Assembly: GCF_022790535.1 (NCBI RefSeq)
Contig: NZ_LOHG01000015.1
Location: forward strand, 37,736-101,735
DNA: 64,000 bases
Source: Pseudomonas maioricensis
Lineage (GTDB): Bacteria; Pseudomonadota; Gammaproteobacteria; Pseudomonadales; Pseudomonadaceae
Direction of reading: 5' to 3'
A model generated the notes under the pieces. That model saw nothing but the letters and a program-made list of their open reading frames with translations. It was not told where the DNA came from and did not search any database. Shown here piece by piece: positions 37,358-45,374 of this stretch. Positions within the stretch are counted from its first letter, which is position 1. Every line of letters begins with the position of its first letter. Position numbers and translations under genes: made by a program.

Positions 37358-37530
37358 GACTTTTTTGGGCTCCCCCTCGCTCCGGTAGACACCTGCATGA
37401 GACGCTTCGACCTCAGCAGACCTATTCCTGCCGTGCTGCGTAACTCACTTGCAATAGACACGCTCAGTGCGAATCGAGTAGTGTCTCAGACGAATTAGCT
37501 TAATCGTTATGCACAATTTGATTCCGGAAA

Positions 37531-38001
37531 ATGAGTGAAGAAACTAGAAATTGGTATATCTATATTTTGAAGCTTGAACTGAACTCATGGTACGTGGGCA
37601 CAGCTAAGGGGTTGAGATCAAGGCTGCGAAGCCATGGTAAGAAAAGCCCTTATTCTACGTTAAAGAAAAAGGGCGTTTTCAAATATATGGAGAGCGGCCT
37701 CACGGGAAAGAGAAAGGCAACTCATTTACATGCGGCTTTTCGATTAATTGGCGATTGTTTCTGGGTTGCAGAGCTTGAAAATACTATCACCGTAGCTTTG
37801 GGGCAAAAGTATGGTTTCGATAAAGTTAGGGGTGGTTACATAATTCATTCTTGGGATTGCGAGCTAAGTGACATCAAGGTGGAAGATCTAATTCGACGAT
37901 TTAGTTGCAGTGATATTAGGTTTAAATACAAGCTAAACGAAATAAATTTAGCTCAAGAAAAGCCATTTGTCTTCCCGCTTACTCGGCGAAGGAATACATA
38001 G
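37531..38001 (+). CDS. GIY-YIG-like nuclease domain protein
   Basis: Protein of 156 residues. Residues 8-40 follow the GIY-YIG pattern: WYIYILKLELNSWYVGTAKG with the two tyrosine-containing strands, then LRSRLRSHGKKSP with a candidate catalytic Arg. An ELEN sequence further on could supply the acidic metal ligand. The C-terminal 70 residues have no recognised domain. No recombinase, intron or repair gene is adjacent, so its task is open. The gene is clearly AT-richer than its surroundings (many AAA, TTT and ATA codons), suggesting transfer. RBS is weak. Confidence 0.65.
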   Translation: MSEETRNWYIYILKLELNSWYVGTAKGLRSRLRSHGKKSPYSTLKKKGVFKYMESGLTGKRKATHLHAAFRLIGDCFWVAELENTITVALGQKYGFDKVRGGYIIHSWDCELSDIKVEDLIRRFSCSDIRFKYKLNEINLAQEKPFVFPLTRRRNT

Positions 38002-38091
38002 CAAGGCATTCAAGCACGCGCGCCGGGACGCGCTTTCAGCGCGCCAGCCCAGCCCCAGTGAAACTGTCCGCTATTGTCCGAAAGCTGACGC

Positions 38092-38310
38092 TTAGTGAAG
38101 TTGGAAAAGCTCCAGGATCAGGCCCGAAGCTTTCGTGCCGTCAGCCTCGTAGAGACCGCGCAGCGAAGCTTGATCGGAGAGTTTGTGGAGGTTGAAATAG
38201 TTATAGAAGGCTTGGCCCAATCGCTGATGCTCGAAGCGCCCTATCGCGAACAGCCGGATGAACTCCTCATAAGCTGCTCGCTCAATCTGCCAAGACAATT
38301 TGCTTTCCAT
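38092..38310 (-). CDS. Small conserved-looking protein of unknown function
   Basis: ORF of 72 residues beginning MESKLSWQIERAAYEEFIRL and ending ILELFQLH. It is helical, charged and without signal peptide or TM. The frame remains open upstream of this ATG for another 77 codons, but those residues look non-coding, so the true N-terminus is uncertain. No function can be given. It stands alone in the decayed stretch 36.7-39.0 kb. Confidence 0.5.
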   Translation of the reverse strand: MESKLSWQIERAAYEEFIRLFAIGRFEHQRLGQAFYNYFNLHKLSDQASLRGLYEADGTKASGLILELFQLH

Positions 38311-38418
38311 CTTCAGACAACCACTGTAACGGGACTTAAGCGTACGAGCGGTCTGTGAATCTTTCCAGCTCGAACCTTTTACACGGACAGACGTCTTTCC
38401 GCCCGCTCGTGGACATAG

Positions 38419-38443
38419 AAAAAAAGGGGGGCAGGCCACCCTT
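38419..38443 (-). terminator. Possible minus-strand terminator
   Basis: Read on the minus strand, GGGTGG, loop CCTG, CCCCCC and then a run of Ts. It would end transcripts coming from the truncated reductase at 38568-38813. Confidence 0.35.
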
Positions 38444-38567
38444 ATTTCAAAGGTGTTCTGACCCTGATTTTCTGCCGCTGCTACTGAGAGCCATGAGGAT
38501 GCAGTGCTTGAAGAGGAGAGGGTTGCACAAAAATCTCTCAAGCGAGGCCGGGTTACCGGCCTGCTTG

Positions 38568-38813
38568 TCAGTCGTGTTTGACGAGGTTGAGGCCGGGTAA
38601 GGGGCCACCCGGAAACTGCGCGAGTTGGCCTTGCTGCAGGCCTCTCAGATCAAGGCCGTAAAAGCCCAGTCTGGATATGAGCTCGGCGACTTGCGACTTA
38701 GCCTCTGCGTCGTCACCGGCGTAGAACAGCATCCGCTTTCCACCTTCAGCTACCCCACGTAATACCCGCTTGTACTGAGAACTTGACAGTATGGCCCCGC
38801 CATCTGATCAACA
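38568..38813 (-). pseudogene. Truncated NAD(P)-binding F420-reductase-like gene, C-terminal fragment
   Basis: The minus-strand frame from about 38813 to the TGA at 38568-38570 encodes the C-terminus of an NpdG/ProC-like NADPH-dependent reductase: RMLFYAGDDAEAKSQVAEL, SRLGFYGLDLRGL and the ending QFPGGPLPGLNLVKHD. The N-terminal Rossmann domain is missing; a stop lies upstream and the next 230 bp do not restore it. It lies downstream of the redox operon 41151-39048 on the same strand and was probably its last gene. Confidence 0.7.
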
Positions 38814-38817
38814 AATA

Positions 38818-39047
38818 TCAAGGCACTTGGAGGAGATGCTGGTTCGCAAACGCACCGTTAAGCATCTCGGCGGGACGCTTGAACAGTGGATGGGCGCTAC
38901 CCATTTTTTTGACGTGACAGCTTGAGGGCGTCGGTGCTGAATAAAAAATGACCTCGGCAGAGTCAGGGAGGCAAAGCGGCGCCGAGGGCATGGAAACATT
39001 AGCTACAAAAGGGCTGTCGAGCTTTTCAGTGCGTCTGGTGGACCAGG
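38818..39047. other. Uninterpreted remnant DNA
   Basis: A minus-strand frame stays open here (77 codons) but has no recognised family, and it lies where the missing N-terminal part of the reductase should be. It is treated as degraded or replaced sequence. Confidence 0.35.
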
Positions 39048-39335
39048 TCAAAAAGCCCCTTCGAGAATGACGAACGTACCCGTCGCCGCATCAACGCGCA
39101 GGGCCTTCGCTGCTTGGTATTCCGCGCTTTGATAGAAACGCTTGGCGTCAGCAAACGAGTCGAACTCGATTATCACATGCCGTTCATAGGCTTCGCCTTC
39201 GAGGTTTTCATAGTTTCCCCCGGCAATCATCGTCGGCTTGAAAGGTCGCATTGCTTCGCCTGCGGCTTTTGCATAGACGGCGTAGGCAGCGGGATCCGTA
39301 ATGCTCACGTGCCCGATCAGATATCCTTTTGGCAT
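39048..39335 (-). CDS. DUF1330 domain protein
   Basis: Protein of 95 residues with the ferredoxin-like dimeric alpha/beta-barrel pattern of DUF1330: KGYLIGHVSITDPAAYAVYA, ERHVIIEFDSFADAKRFYQS and SAEYQAAKALR. The function is unknown; relatives sit with oxidoreductase genes. The start at 39335 (MPKGYLIGH) is chosen because the family begins here; ten upstream in-frame residues are possible. It follows the aldo/keto reductase gene by 92 bp on the same strand. Confidence 0.88.
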   Translation of the reverse strand: MPKGYLIGHVSITDPAAYAVYAKAAGEAMRPFKPTMIAGGNYENLEGEAYERHVIIEFDSFADAKRFYQSAEYQAAKALRVDAATGTFVILEGAF

Positions 39336-39427
39336 GCCTGTTTCTCTTTCAGTGGGTATGTTCAATTCAATGCAGAGCGGTTAATACATCCGCCTGCGGC
39401 AAAGGTATTGATGGGTGGTCACATGCC

Positions 39428-40483
39428 TTACTTCGACGCCTCTGGCGTGAAAGGTACCGGGCGCCTGCTGGCATCCTGGTGATCAACCATCCAGCCCGGA
39501 TAGTGAGGGGGCAAAGCACTCGCCGCATCGAGACGCGCTAGCTCCTCGTCGCTAAGAACGACATTGACCGCACCCAGGTTATCTGCGAGTTGCTCAATCC
39601 TTTTGGCACCAATGATGACGCTGGTGACGTGGGGTTTGGCGAGCAGCCAGGCGAGCGCAACTCTAGCGACGGAGATACCGCGCGCATCGCCTATGGCGCG
39701 CATTTCTGCGACGCAACGCCAGGCCTGATTCAAATCAACGGGTGGAAAGTCGAAATGACTGCGTCTCGAACCTTCTTCGGTTGATGCTCCGGGACCGAAC
39801 TTCCCCGAGAGCAATCCACCCGCGAGAGGCGACCAGACGAGTAACCCCATTTGCTCTTCGATAACGAGTGGCACCAATTCACGCTCCACGTCACGGCCGG
39901 CAATCGAGTAATAGGCCTGAAGCGTCTCAAAGCGTGTGGCATTCAGTGCTGCGCTCAGCCCTAGCGCCTTGCCGATCTTGCCGGCATGCCAATTCGAAAC
40001 ACCGACATAACGGATCAGCCCTTGGCGCGTCAGGTCATCGAGCGCCCGCAGGGTTTCTTCAATCGGGGTCACAGAGTCACTGGCGTGAATCTGATAAAGA
40101 TCGACGTGATCGACTTGAAGACGTTCCAGGCTGCGTTGTACAGAATCCATGATATGACCGCGCGACGCCCCTTGATCATTGGGTTTCGAGCCAGCGACAC
40201 CCGCTGTTTTGGTCGCCAGTACGATCTCGCTGCGTGGCACGCCGATGTCTCTCAATGCCTGGCCAAGGATGCGCTCAGACTGGCCGAAAGAATAAATGTC
40301 GGCGGTGTCGATGAAATTGATTCCTTGCGCCAAAGCGTGGGCGATCAAACGGTTAGCTTCATCTTGATCAACCGCGCCGATCGCAGCCCACATACCAGCG
40401 TCCGCATTACCTCCCAATGTCATCGTCCCCAGACACAGCTCCGATACATACAGGCCCGTGCGGCCAAGTCGGTTGTATTTCAT
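39428..40483 (-). CDS. Aldo/keto reductase
   Basis: NADPH-dependent oxidoreductase of 351 residues with a TIM barrel. The catalytic tetrad is visible: Asp59 (FIDTAD), Tyr64 (DIYSFG), Lys92 (ATKTAG) and His133 (LYQIHAS). The cofactor-binding region near the C-terminus contains VTSVIIGAKRIEQLADNLGAV. It belongs to the AKR11/13-like bacterial group (LGRTGLYVSELCLGTMTLGG). The substrate is unknown. GGGGGAGCC precedes the ATG. It is the second gene of the minus-strand series flavodoxin, AKR, DUF1330. Confidence 0.93.
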   Translation of the reverse strand: MKYNRLGRTGLYVSELCLGTMTLGGNADAGMWAAIGAVDQDEANRLIAHALAQGINFIDTADIYSFGQSERILGQALRDIGVPRSEIVLATKTAGVAGSKPNDQGASRGHIMDSVQRSLERLQVDHVDLYQIHASDSVTPIEETLRALDDLTRQGLIRYVGVSNWHAGKIGKALGLSAALNATRFETLQAYYSIAGRDVERELVPLVIEEQMGLLVWSPLAGGLLSGKFGPGASTEEGSRRSHFDFPPVDLNQAWRCVAEMRAIGDARGISVARVALAWLLAKPHVTSVIIGAKRIEQLADNLGAVNVVLSDEELARLDAASALPPHYPGWMVDHQDASRRPVPFTPEASK

Positions 40484-40554
40484 GGCTCCCCCTCAAGATT
40501 CGGTGGATGAAAGTCAGTACAGCAGCAAGCCAGCATCGTCAGCACGCGTCGATC

Positions 40555-41151
40555 TCAGGTGGCCTGAGATTTCCCGCATCGGAACTGACTGGCAATAAGT
40601 GCGACGCGTGCGCCGTACAGCCGTGCTGTGTCTAGATCTCCAGGCGACATCTCTTCCGGGGAAGCATCGGCAGGTGTCTGCGCCATGGGGGCTATATAGG
40701 AGCCCATACGATTCAAGTCGTCGCGTTTCGATGCTTTGACGTTCGCCGGTTTGATATCCAGGCCAACCCAGACTCCGGCGTGCTGCCCGGACAGCAGGAA
40801 GAAATACTCAAGTGTGTTGAGCTTGTCGCCGTTGACGCTTGCACTGTTGGTAAATCCGCCAAAAATCTTGTTTTGCCATTTACCTTCGAACCAGGGCTTG
40901 GAAGAGGCATCCGCGAATTTCTTGAACTGCCAGCTAGGGCCGCCCATGTAGGTGGGCGAGCCGAAGATGATTGCATCTGCATGAGCCAGGGTTTGCCAGG
41001 CATCTTCGGGAACATTGCCCTCGGCATCGATTGCAACCAATACAGCACCGGTGCCTGCACCTTCGGCGACTGCCGCGGCCATGCGAGCTGTGTGGCCGTA
41101 CCCGGAGTGAAAAACGATGACAGTCTGGATAGGCGTGGAAGTTGAGTACAT
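40555..41151 (-). CDS. Flavodoxin-fold NAD(P)H:quinone reductase, WrbA-like
   Basis: Protein of 198 residues with the FMN phosphate loop FHSGYGHTARMA, the second FMN loop SPTYMGGPSWQFKKFADASSK and GGFTNSASVNGDKLNTLEYF, as in WrbA-type NAD(P)H-dependent FMN reductases that reduce quinones in two-electron steps. RBS AGGAG precedes the ATG. It is divergent from a LysR gene (113 bp gap) and heads the series with the aldo/keto reductase and DUF1330 genes, which fits response to reactive carbonyls or quinones. Confidence 0.9.
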   Translation of the reverse strand: MYSTSTPIQTVIVFHSGYGHTARMAAAVAEGAGTGAVLVAIDAEGNVPEDAWQTLAHADAIIFGSPTYMGGPSWQFKKFADASSKPWFEGKWQNKIFGGFTNSASVNGDKLNTLEYFFLLSGQHAGVWVGLDIKPANVKASKRDDLNRMGSYIAPMAQTPADASPEEMSPGDLDTARLYGARVALIASQFRCGKSQAT

Positions 41152-41264
41152 GAGCGCTCTCCTGTGTGCGATTAATTACCGGCTATATGGGAGCTACTCT
41201 ACTGAGTGCAAAATAAGCTATAAAGCGCGTGAATCTAAACGCTCTGTTACTTTTTTGGTGAACA

Positions 41265-42170
41265 ATGCCGAATCTCCAGGCCCTTCTGATTTTTGCCCGC
41301 GTTGCGGAGATGATGAGTTTCACCCGTGCCGCTGAGAGCCTGGGAATTCAGAAGGGACGGGTGTCGACGGTGATTCGCGGGCTGGAGCAAGAGGTGGGGG
41401 CGAGCCTCTTTCACAGAACAACGCGAAATGTGCAACTGACTGAGGATGGACGCGCCTTTTATTCGCGTGCACGAGACCTCCTGGCCGAGGCTCAGGACCT
41501 GCATTCCATGTTCGCGAACAACGGCGCGCCGCTGAGGGGGAGATTGCGCGTAGATATGCCGACTGAGCTGGCGAAGACTGTCGTGATTCCCGCTCTGCCG
41601 TCGCTGCTCAACGCTAATCCTGAGTTGGAGCTTGAGCTGTCCAGCACAGATCGTCGGGTCGATCTTGTACAGGAAGGGTTCGACTGCGTCATCCGTCTAG
41701 GGCCGATTATTGACGACACGCTGATCGCCCGCTCACTTGGCAAATTGCGCATGATGAACGCGGCGAGCCCTGAATATCTGGCGAAATACGGCATACCCCT
41801 GACGCTCGACGATTTGCTCAGCCAAGGTCATCAGATGGTTCACTACACGCCCATACTTGGCGCCCGACCTGCTGGATGGGAATATCCGGAGGGTGATGGT
41901 TATGCGTCTCTGGCTCTGCCAGGCACCATGCAAGTTAATAGCGTGCAGACTTATCATGCTGCGGGGCTGGCGGGAATCGGACTGATCCAGGCTGGGTATC
42001 TGGCACTCGCGCACCACATTAAAAACGGCGACTTGGTGGAAATTCTGCCCGCTCTACGTCCCGAACCGCTCGCTGCGTCGCTCGTAGTCGCGCATCGGCG
42101 TAACCTTTCCCAACGCGTCCGGGCCTTCATGGCCTGGATTGAGGACGTTCTGGAACCCTATTTTGATTAG
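41265..42170 (+). CDS. LysR-family transcriptional regulator
   Basis: Protein of 301 residues with HTH ALLIFARVAEMMSFTRAAESLGIQKGRVSTVIRGLE, wing FHRTTRNVQLTEDGRAFY and a two-lobe effector domain (about 90-295). It belongs to the subgroup with MSFTRAAESL and LVQEGFDCVIRLG that usually controls a divergent oxidoreductase. The divergent WrbA-like gene is therefore its probable target. The ATG is preceded by GGTGAAC. Confidence 0.92.
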   Translation: MPNLQALLIFARVAEMMSFTRAAESLGIQKGRVSTVIRGLEQEVGASLFHRTTRNVQLTEDGRAFYSRARDLLAEAQDLHSMFANNGAPLRGRLRVDMPTELAKTVVIPALPSLLNANPELELELSSTDRRVDLVQEGFDCVIRLGPIIDDTLIARSLGKLRMMNAASPEYLAKYGIPLTLDDLLSQGHQMVHYTPILGARPAGWEYPEGDGYASLALPGTMQVNSVQTYHAAGLAGIGLIQAGYLALAHHIKNGDLVEILPALRPEPLAASLVVAHRRNLSQRVRAFMAWIEDVLEPYFD

Positions 42171-42328
42171 CTGCCTGAGTGGGAGCCGCAGGGCTAGTCA
42201 TTGAGTTCGCTGCGGCTGCATGTAAGTCGTGCTCGGGATGCTTCATAGGGTGGTCGTTAAACAAATGACCGCTAATGGTTCAGGTGCTGCCTGAAGCATT
42301 ACGGGATTCTCTGTGAGCAGGGGTGGGA

Positions 42329-42955
42329 TCATTGACCATCGGCCACAACGCGCAAGCTGTCCCACAGGCCCATTATTTGCGTGACGCTGGCGTCCAGCGT
42401 GGCATGGGAAATGCCGTCGCGCGCGAGTGTCGACAGGCCCAGCATAAAACTGTCGAACGTGGCGGCGAGCGTCTCCGGGATCACCGTTGCAGGTAGTTCG
42501 CCTGCACCAATGGCGCGTTCGACACAGGCCACTAAACCCGCTCGGTTCAAGTCCCTCGCCCGTGCAAGAGGCTCCGAAATGGCTTTGCTTTCGTCCGTGC
42601 AGGCGCTCATCAAACCCAACGACACCAGGCAGCCTTTGGGATGATCGGGCTCACACTGCATTTTCGCTGAGCGGCGAAGGGTGAGTTCGATCGCGTCTCG
42701 GGGCGGCAGGCTTGGATCAAACAGGCTGTCAGTCACTCGTCCGTGAGTGGCGAGGTAACGCTCCATGACCTCATTGAACAGGGCCTGTTTCGAGCCAAAC
42801 GCTGCGTAAAAGCTGGGCGCGGTGATGCCTCCGCCGATATTGGCCTTCAACTGGCTGAGCGATGTCGCATCGTATCCATGCTCCCAAAATAAATGCAGCG
42901 CCTGAGTGATTGCTACGTCACGGTCAAACGTGCGCGGACGTCCCATTTGTGCCAT
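42329..42955 (-). CDS. TetR/AcrR-family repressor
   Basis: Protein of 208 residues. The N-terminal HTH reads FDRDVAITQALHLFWEHGYDATSLSQLKANIGGGITAPSFYAAFGSKQALF, followed by the C-terminal ligand domain with DHPKGCLVSLGLMSAC. It belongs to the TetR_C-type group often found beside transporters. The start at 42955 has GAGGA nine bases upstream; an ATG five codons earlier lacks an RBS. It is divergent from an MFS gene, with two related palindromes in the gap, so it probably represses that gene and itself. Confidence 0.92.
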   Translation of the reverse strand: MAQMGRPRTFDRDVAITQALHLFWEHGYDATSLSQLKANIGGGITAPSFYAAFGSKQALFNEVMERYLATHGRVTDSLFDPSLPPRDAIELTLRRSAKMQCEPDHPKGCLVSLGLMSACTDESKAISEPLARARDLNRAGLVACVERAIGAGELPATVIPETLAATFDSFMLGLSTLARDGISHATLDASVTQIMGLWDSLRVVADGQ

Positions 42956-42993
42956 GCCGGATTTCCTCAAGATTGATCAAAAAAGCGATTTAA

Positions 42994-43007
42994 ATACTAA
43001 TCGATAC
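42994..43007. promoter_or_regulatory. TetR operator candidate, site 1
   Basis: ATACTAATCGATAC; on the opposite strand GTATCGATTAGTAT, matching site 2 (ATACCGATCAGTAT) at 11 of 14 positions. It lies 39 bp upstream of the TetR ATG. Confidence 0.5.
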
Positions 43008-43045
43008 ATAAGTCGTTGACTACCCAGAGCATGCCTGCCTATATT

Positions 43046-43061
43046 TATACCGATCAGTATA
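43046..43061. promoter_or_regulatory. TetR operator candidate, site 2
   Basis: TATACCGATCAGTATA is a near-perfect palindrome ending 17 bp before the MFS ATG at 43079. Together with site 1 it suggests cooperative repression of both genes. It also argues against a TTG start at 43016 for the transporter, because the site would then be coding. Confidence 0.6.
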
Positions 43062-43078
43062 TTAGTGGGTGGAATCGA

Positions 43079-44284
43079 ATGGCTACAGATGAGATACAGC
43101 GCGACAAACTTCCTTTCGGGGCATTGCTGGCACTGGCGATGACCGGGTTCATTTGCATCGTGACTGAAACGTTGCCAGCGGGTTTGTTGCCCGAGATCGG
43201 CAGTGGTCTGGGCGTCTCCGCATCGTTTGCAGGGCAGATGGTGACGGTCTATGCGTTGGGGTCACTGCTGGCAGCCATCCCGCTGACCATCGCCACTCAA
43301 AGCTGGCGGCGCAGAACCGTCCTGCTGCTGACGATTGTCGGTTTTCTGGTTTTCAATTCCATCACCGCAGTGTCTTCCAATTACTGGCTGACCCTGGTCG
43401 CGAGGTTTTTCGCGGGCGTCTCTGCGGGTCTGGCCTGGAGCCTGATTGCGGGTTACGCACGTCGCATGGTTGTCCCGCAATTGCAAGGCCGCGCGTTGGC
43501 AGTAGCCATGGTGGGAACGCCCATTGCCTTGTCGCTGGGCGTACCTTTGGGCACCTGGCTGGGTGGATTCATGGGCTGGCGCATGGCATTTGGATTGATG
43601 TCCGGGATGACTCTGTTGTTGATCGTCTGGGTACTGATCAAGGTGCCGGACTACCCAGGCCAATCCTCCTCACAGCGCATGGCATTGCGCGAGGTGTTTT
43701 TCACGCCCGGCGTGCGCTCGGTGCTGGGCGTCGTCTTCACCTGGATGCTGGCTCACAACATTCTCTACACCTACGTTGCGCCGTTTGTGGCCAAGGCCGG
43801 TTTGGCGAGTGACGTTGACTTGGTATTGCTGGCATTTGGTGTCGCCGCGCTAGCGGGCATCTGGGTAACGGGACGGCTGGTTGATCGTCACTTGAGAAAA
43901 AGCGTATTGGCCAGCCTCGCAACCTTCGCGTCGGTTTCGGTTTTCTTCGGCTTCTTTTCAGCCTCAGCCTTGGCCATTTATCTTGGGGTCTTTATCTGGG
44001 GCCTGACCTTTGGTGGCGCCGCCACGCTGTTGCAAACCGCACTCGCCGACTCGGCAGGCAAGGGCGCTGACGTCGCGCTTTCCATGAACGTTGTTGTGTG
44101 GAACAGCGCCATCGCAGGCGGTGGGCTACTGGGCGGTGTTCTGCTCGGCCAATGGGGCGTGAGTGCTTTTCCCTGGATCTTGGTGGTGTTGATACTGCTG
44201 AGTCTGCTCATTGCATCGCGCGCGCGAGTTCATGGTTTTGCAGAAGGGGACAGGCAGTCCGGTGCAATGGTTGTGGGTCATTGA
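43079..44284 (+). CDS. MFS drug/sugar efflux transporter (DHA1, AraJ/YdhP-like)
   Basis: Inner-membrane protein of 401 residues with twelve predicted helices. The DHA1 pattern LPFGALLALAMTGFICIVTETLPAGLLPEI starts helix 1, motif A appears as TQSWRRRTVLLL, and the helix-5 region reads GVPLGTWLGGFMGWRMAF. It exports a drug or sugar-like compound by proton exchange; the substrate is not predictable. The start at ATG 43079 leaves room for the operator pair. An upstream TTG would add 21 residues without an RBS. A terminator follows at once. Confidence 0.92.
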   Translation: MATDEIQRDKLPFGALLALAMTGFICIVTETLPAGLLPEIGSGLGVSASFAGQMVTVYALGSLLAAIPLTIATQSWRRRTVLLLTIVGFLVFNSITAVSSNYWLTLVARFFAGVSAGLAWSLIAGYARRMVVPQLQGRALAVAMVGTPIALSLGVPLGTWLGGFMGWRMAFGLMSGMTLLLIVWVLIKVPDYPGQSSSQRMALREVFFTPGVRSVLGVVFTWMLAHNILYTYVAPFVAKAGLASDVDLVLLAFGVAALAGIWVTGRLVDRHLRKSVLASLATFASVSVFFGFFSASALAIYLGVFIWGLTFGGAATLLQTALADSAGKGADVALSMNVVVWNSAIAGGGLLGGVLLGQWGVSAFPWILVVLILLSLLIASRARVHGFAEGDRQSGAMVVGH

Positions 44285-44290
44285 TGCGAG

Positions 44291-44310
44291 GGCAGCATTA
44301 CGCTGCCTTT
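44291..44310 (+). terminator. Rho-independent terminator of the MFS gene
   Basis: Perfect stem GGCAGC/GCTGCC with loop ATTAC, then TTTCCT, seven bases after the MFS stop. The following 200 bp hold the PfpI promoter region. Confidence 0.7.
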
Positions 44311-44511
44311 CCTGTTGAATCGGCCTGTTCGATTCCTCGCACACAAATGTGAAATCCCCTGTTTTCCGGTCTTCATTCAGACCCGGCGTGGTCACGAGAA
44401 ATCCGGCTGAACTTTCAAAACCGCTCCGGCCTCACATCTTCAACGCATGGGTTGAATCATTAGCCGCATGCTTGATTTTTATCACCTTGATACGAGGACC
44501 GAGTGACTACT

Positions 44512-45075
44512 ATGAGTAATCAACTGACAGGCAAGAAAGTACTGTTCATCACCGCCAATACAGGGATCGAGCGCGATGAGCTGATTAAACCGCTTGAGGC
44601 TCTCAAGGCGCAGGGTGCTTCGGTCACCCATGGCTCAAGCGACGGCGGTACTGTGCAGACTTTTGTCCAGGACACTGAGAAAGATCGCACGGTCGAATCT
44701 CAGGTTGCATTGGCCGGGCTCAAAGCGGCGGATTTTGATGCGCTGGTTATTCCGGGCGGTACGGTCAATGCCGATACTCTGCGACTGGATGAAAACGCCC
44801 AGCGTCTGGCCAAAGAGTTCGCTGATGCGGGCAAGGTAATCGCTGCGATTTGTCATGGGCCGTGGTTGCTGATTAATGCTGGGGTTATCACTGGCAAGAC
44901 CCTCACTTCCTACCCGAGCGTCAAGCTCGATCTGGAAAACGCCGGTGCTGCCGGTTGGGTTGATGTCGAGGTCAAACAGTGCGGGGCCAATGGCTGGACA
45001 CTGATCACCTCGCGTACGCCCGATGATATTCCGGCTTTCAACAAGGCTATCGCTGCGGCACTTGAGGTGGTTTGA
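44512..45075 (+). CDS. DJ-1/PfpI-family protein (YhbO/PfpI-like)
   Basis: Protein of 187 residues with KKVLFITANTGIERDELIKPLEAL, the glutamate elbow region FDALVIPGGTVNADTLR and the nucleophile Cys in AICHGPWLLINAG, with the catalytic His next to it. Members are called protease I, deglycase or glyoxalase; the exact activity is disputed, and a stress-protection role is likely. The ATG at 44512 gives the family N-terminus; a GTG three codons upstream has better RBS spacing to GAGGA and could be used. Confidence 0.92.
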   Translation: MSNQLTGKKVLFITANTGIERDELIKPLEALKAQGASVTHGSSDGGTVQTFVQDTEKDRTVESQVALAGLKAADFDALVIPGGTVNADTLRLDENAQRLAKEFADAGKVIAAICHGPWLLINAGVITGKTLTSYPSVKLDLENAGAAGWVDVEVKQCGANGWTLITSRTPDDIPAFNKAIAAALEVV

Positions 45076-45217
45076 GGCTGCAAATACATTAGCGGGATGC
45101 TGATGCGAAATCCTGATGTGTAGTGTCGCCCGAGTAGCATATGGCACTGTTCTGCGCGGCCTCCGGAGATTTATCACGGGCCGCGCCGGTCGATCTCAAA
45201 TAGAGCTAAGCTGATTT

Positions 45218-45322
45218 TCAGATGACGAGGTCAACAAGGGCCTGACCGAACTGTGCTCGGTGGTCGCATTTCTGCATGCCTCGACGGGATGCCCTATATA
45301 ATGCCTTTTTGGCATCATTCAT
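45218..45322 (-). CDS. Possible 34-residue ORF
   Basis: ATG preceded by GGGAAGG at good spacing, encoding MNDAKKALYRASRRGMQKCD and 14 more residues. It lies in the 299-bp gap upstream of the hybrid kinase gene. The palindrome ATGCC-TTTTT-GGCAT near its start could instead be a terminator-like hairpin. No family was recognised. Confidence 0.25.
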   Translation of the reverse strand: MNDAKKALYRASRRGMQKCDHRAQFGQALVDLVI

Positions 45323-45374
45323 CGTGAGGCCTTCCCTGGAATAGAGTTTCTTTGGACGTCGTTGGGAGATCTGT

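Noticed and set aside
45218..45322. SdhE-like reading of YRASRRGMQKCD in the short minus-strand ORF
   Set aside because: Only a short RRGM match; the ORF is too small for the fold and far from sdh genes. Kept only as a low-confidence small ORF.
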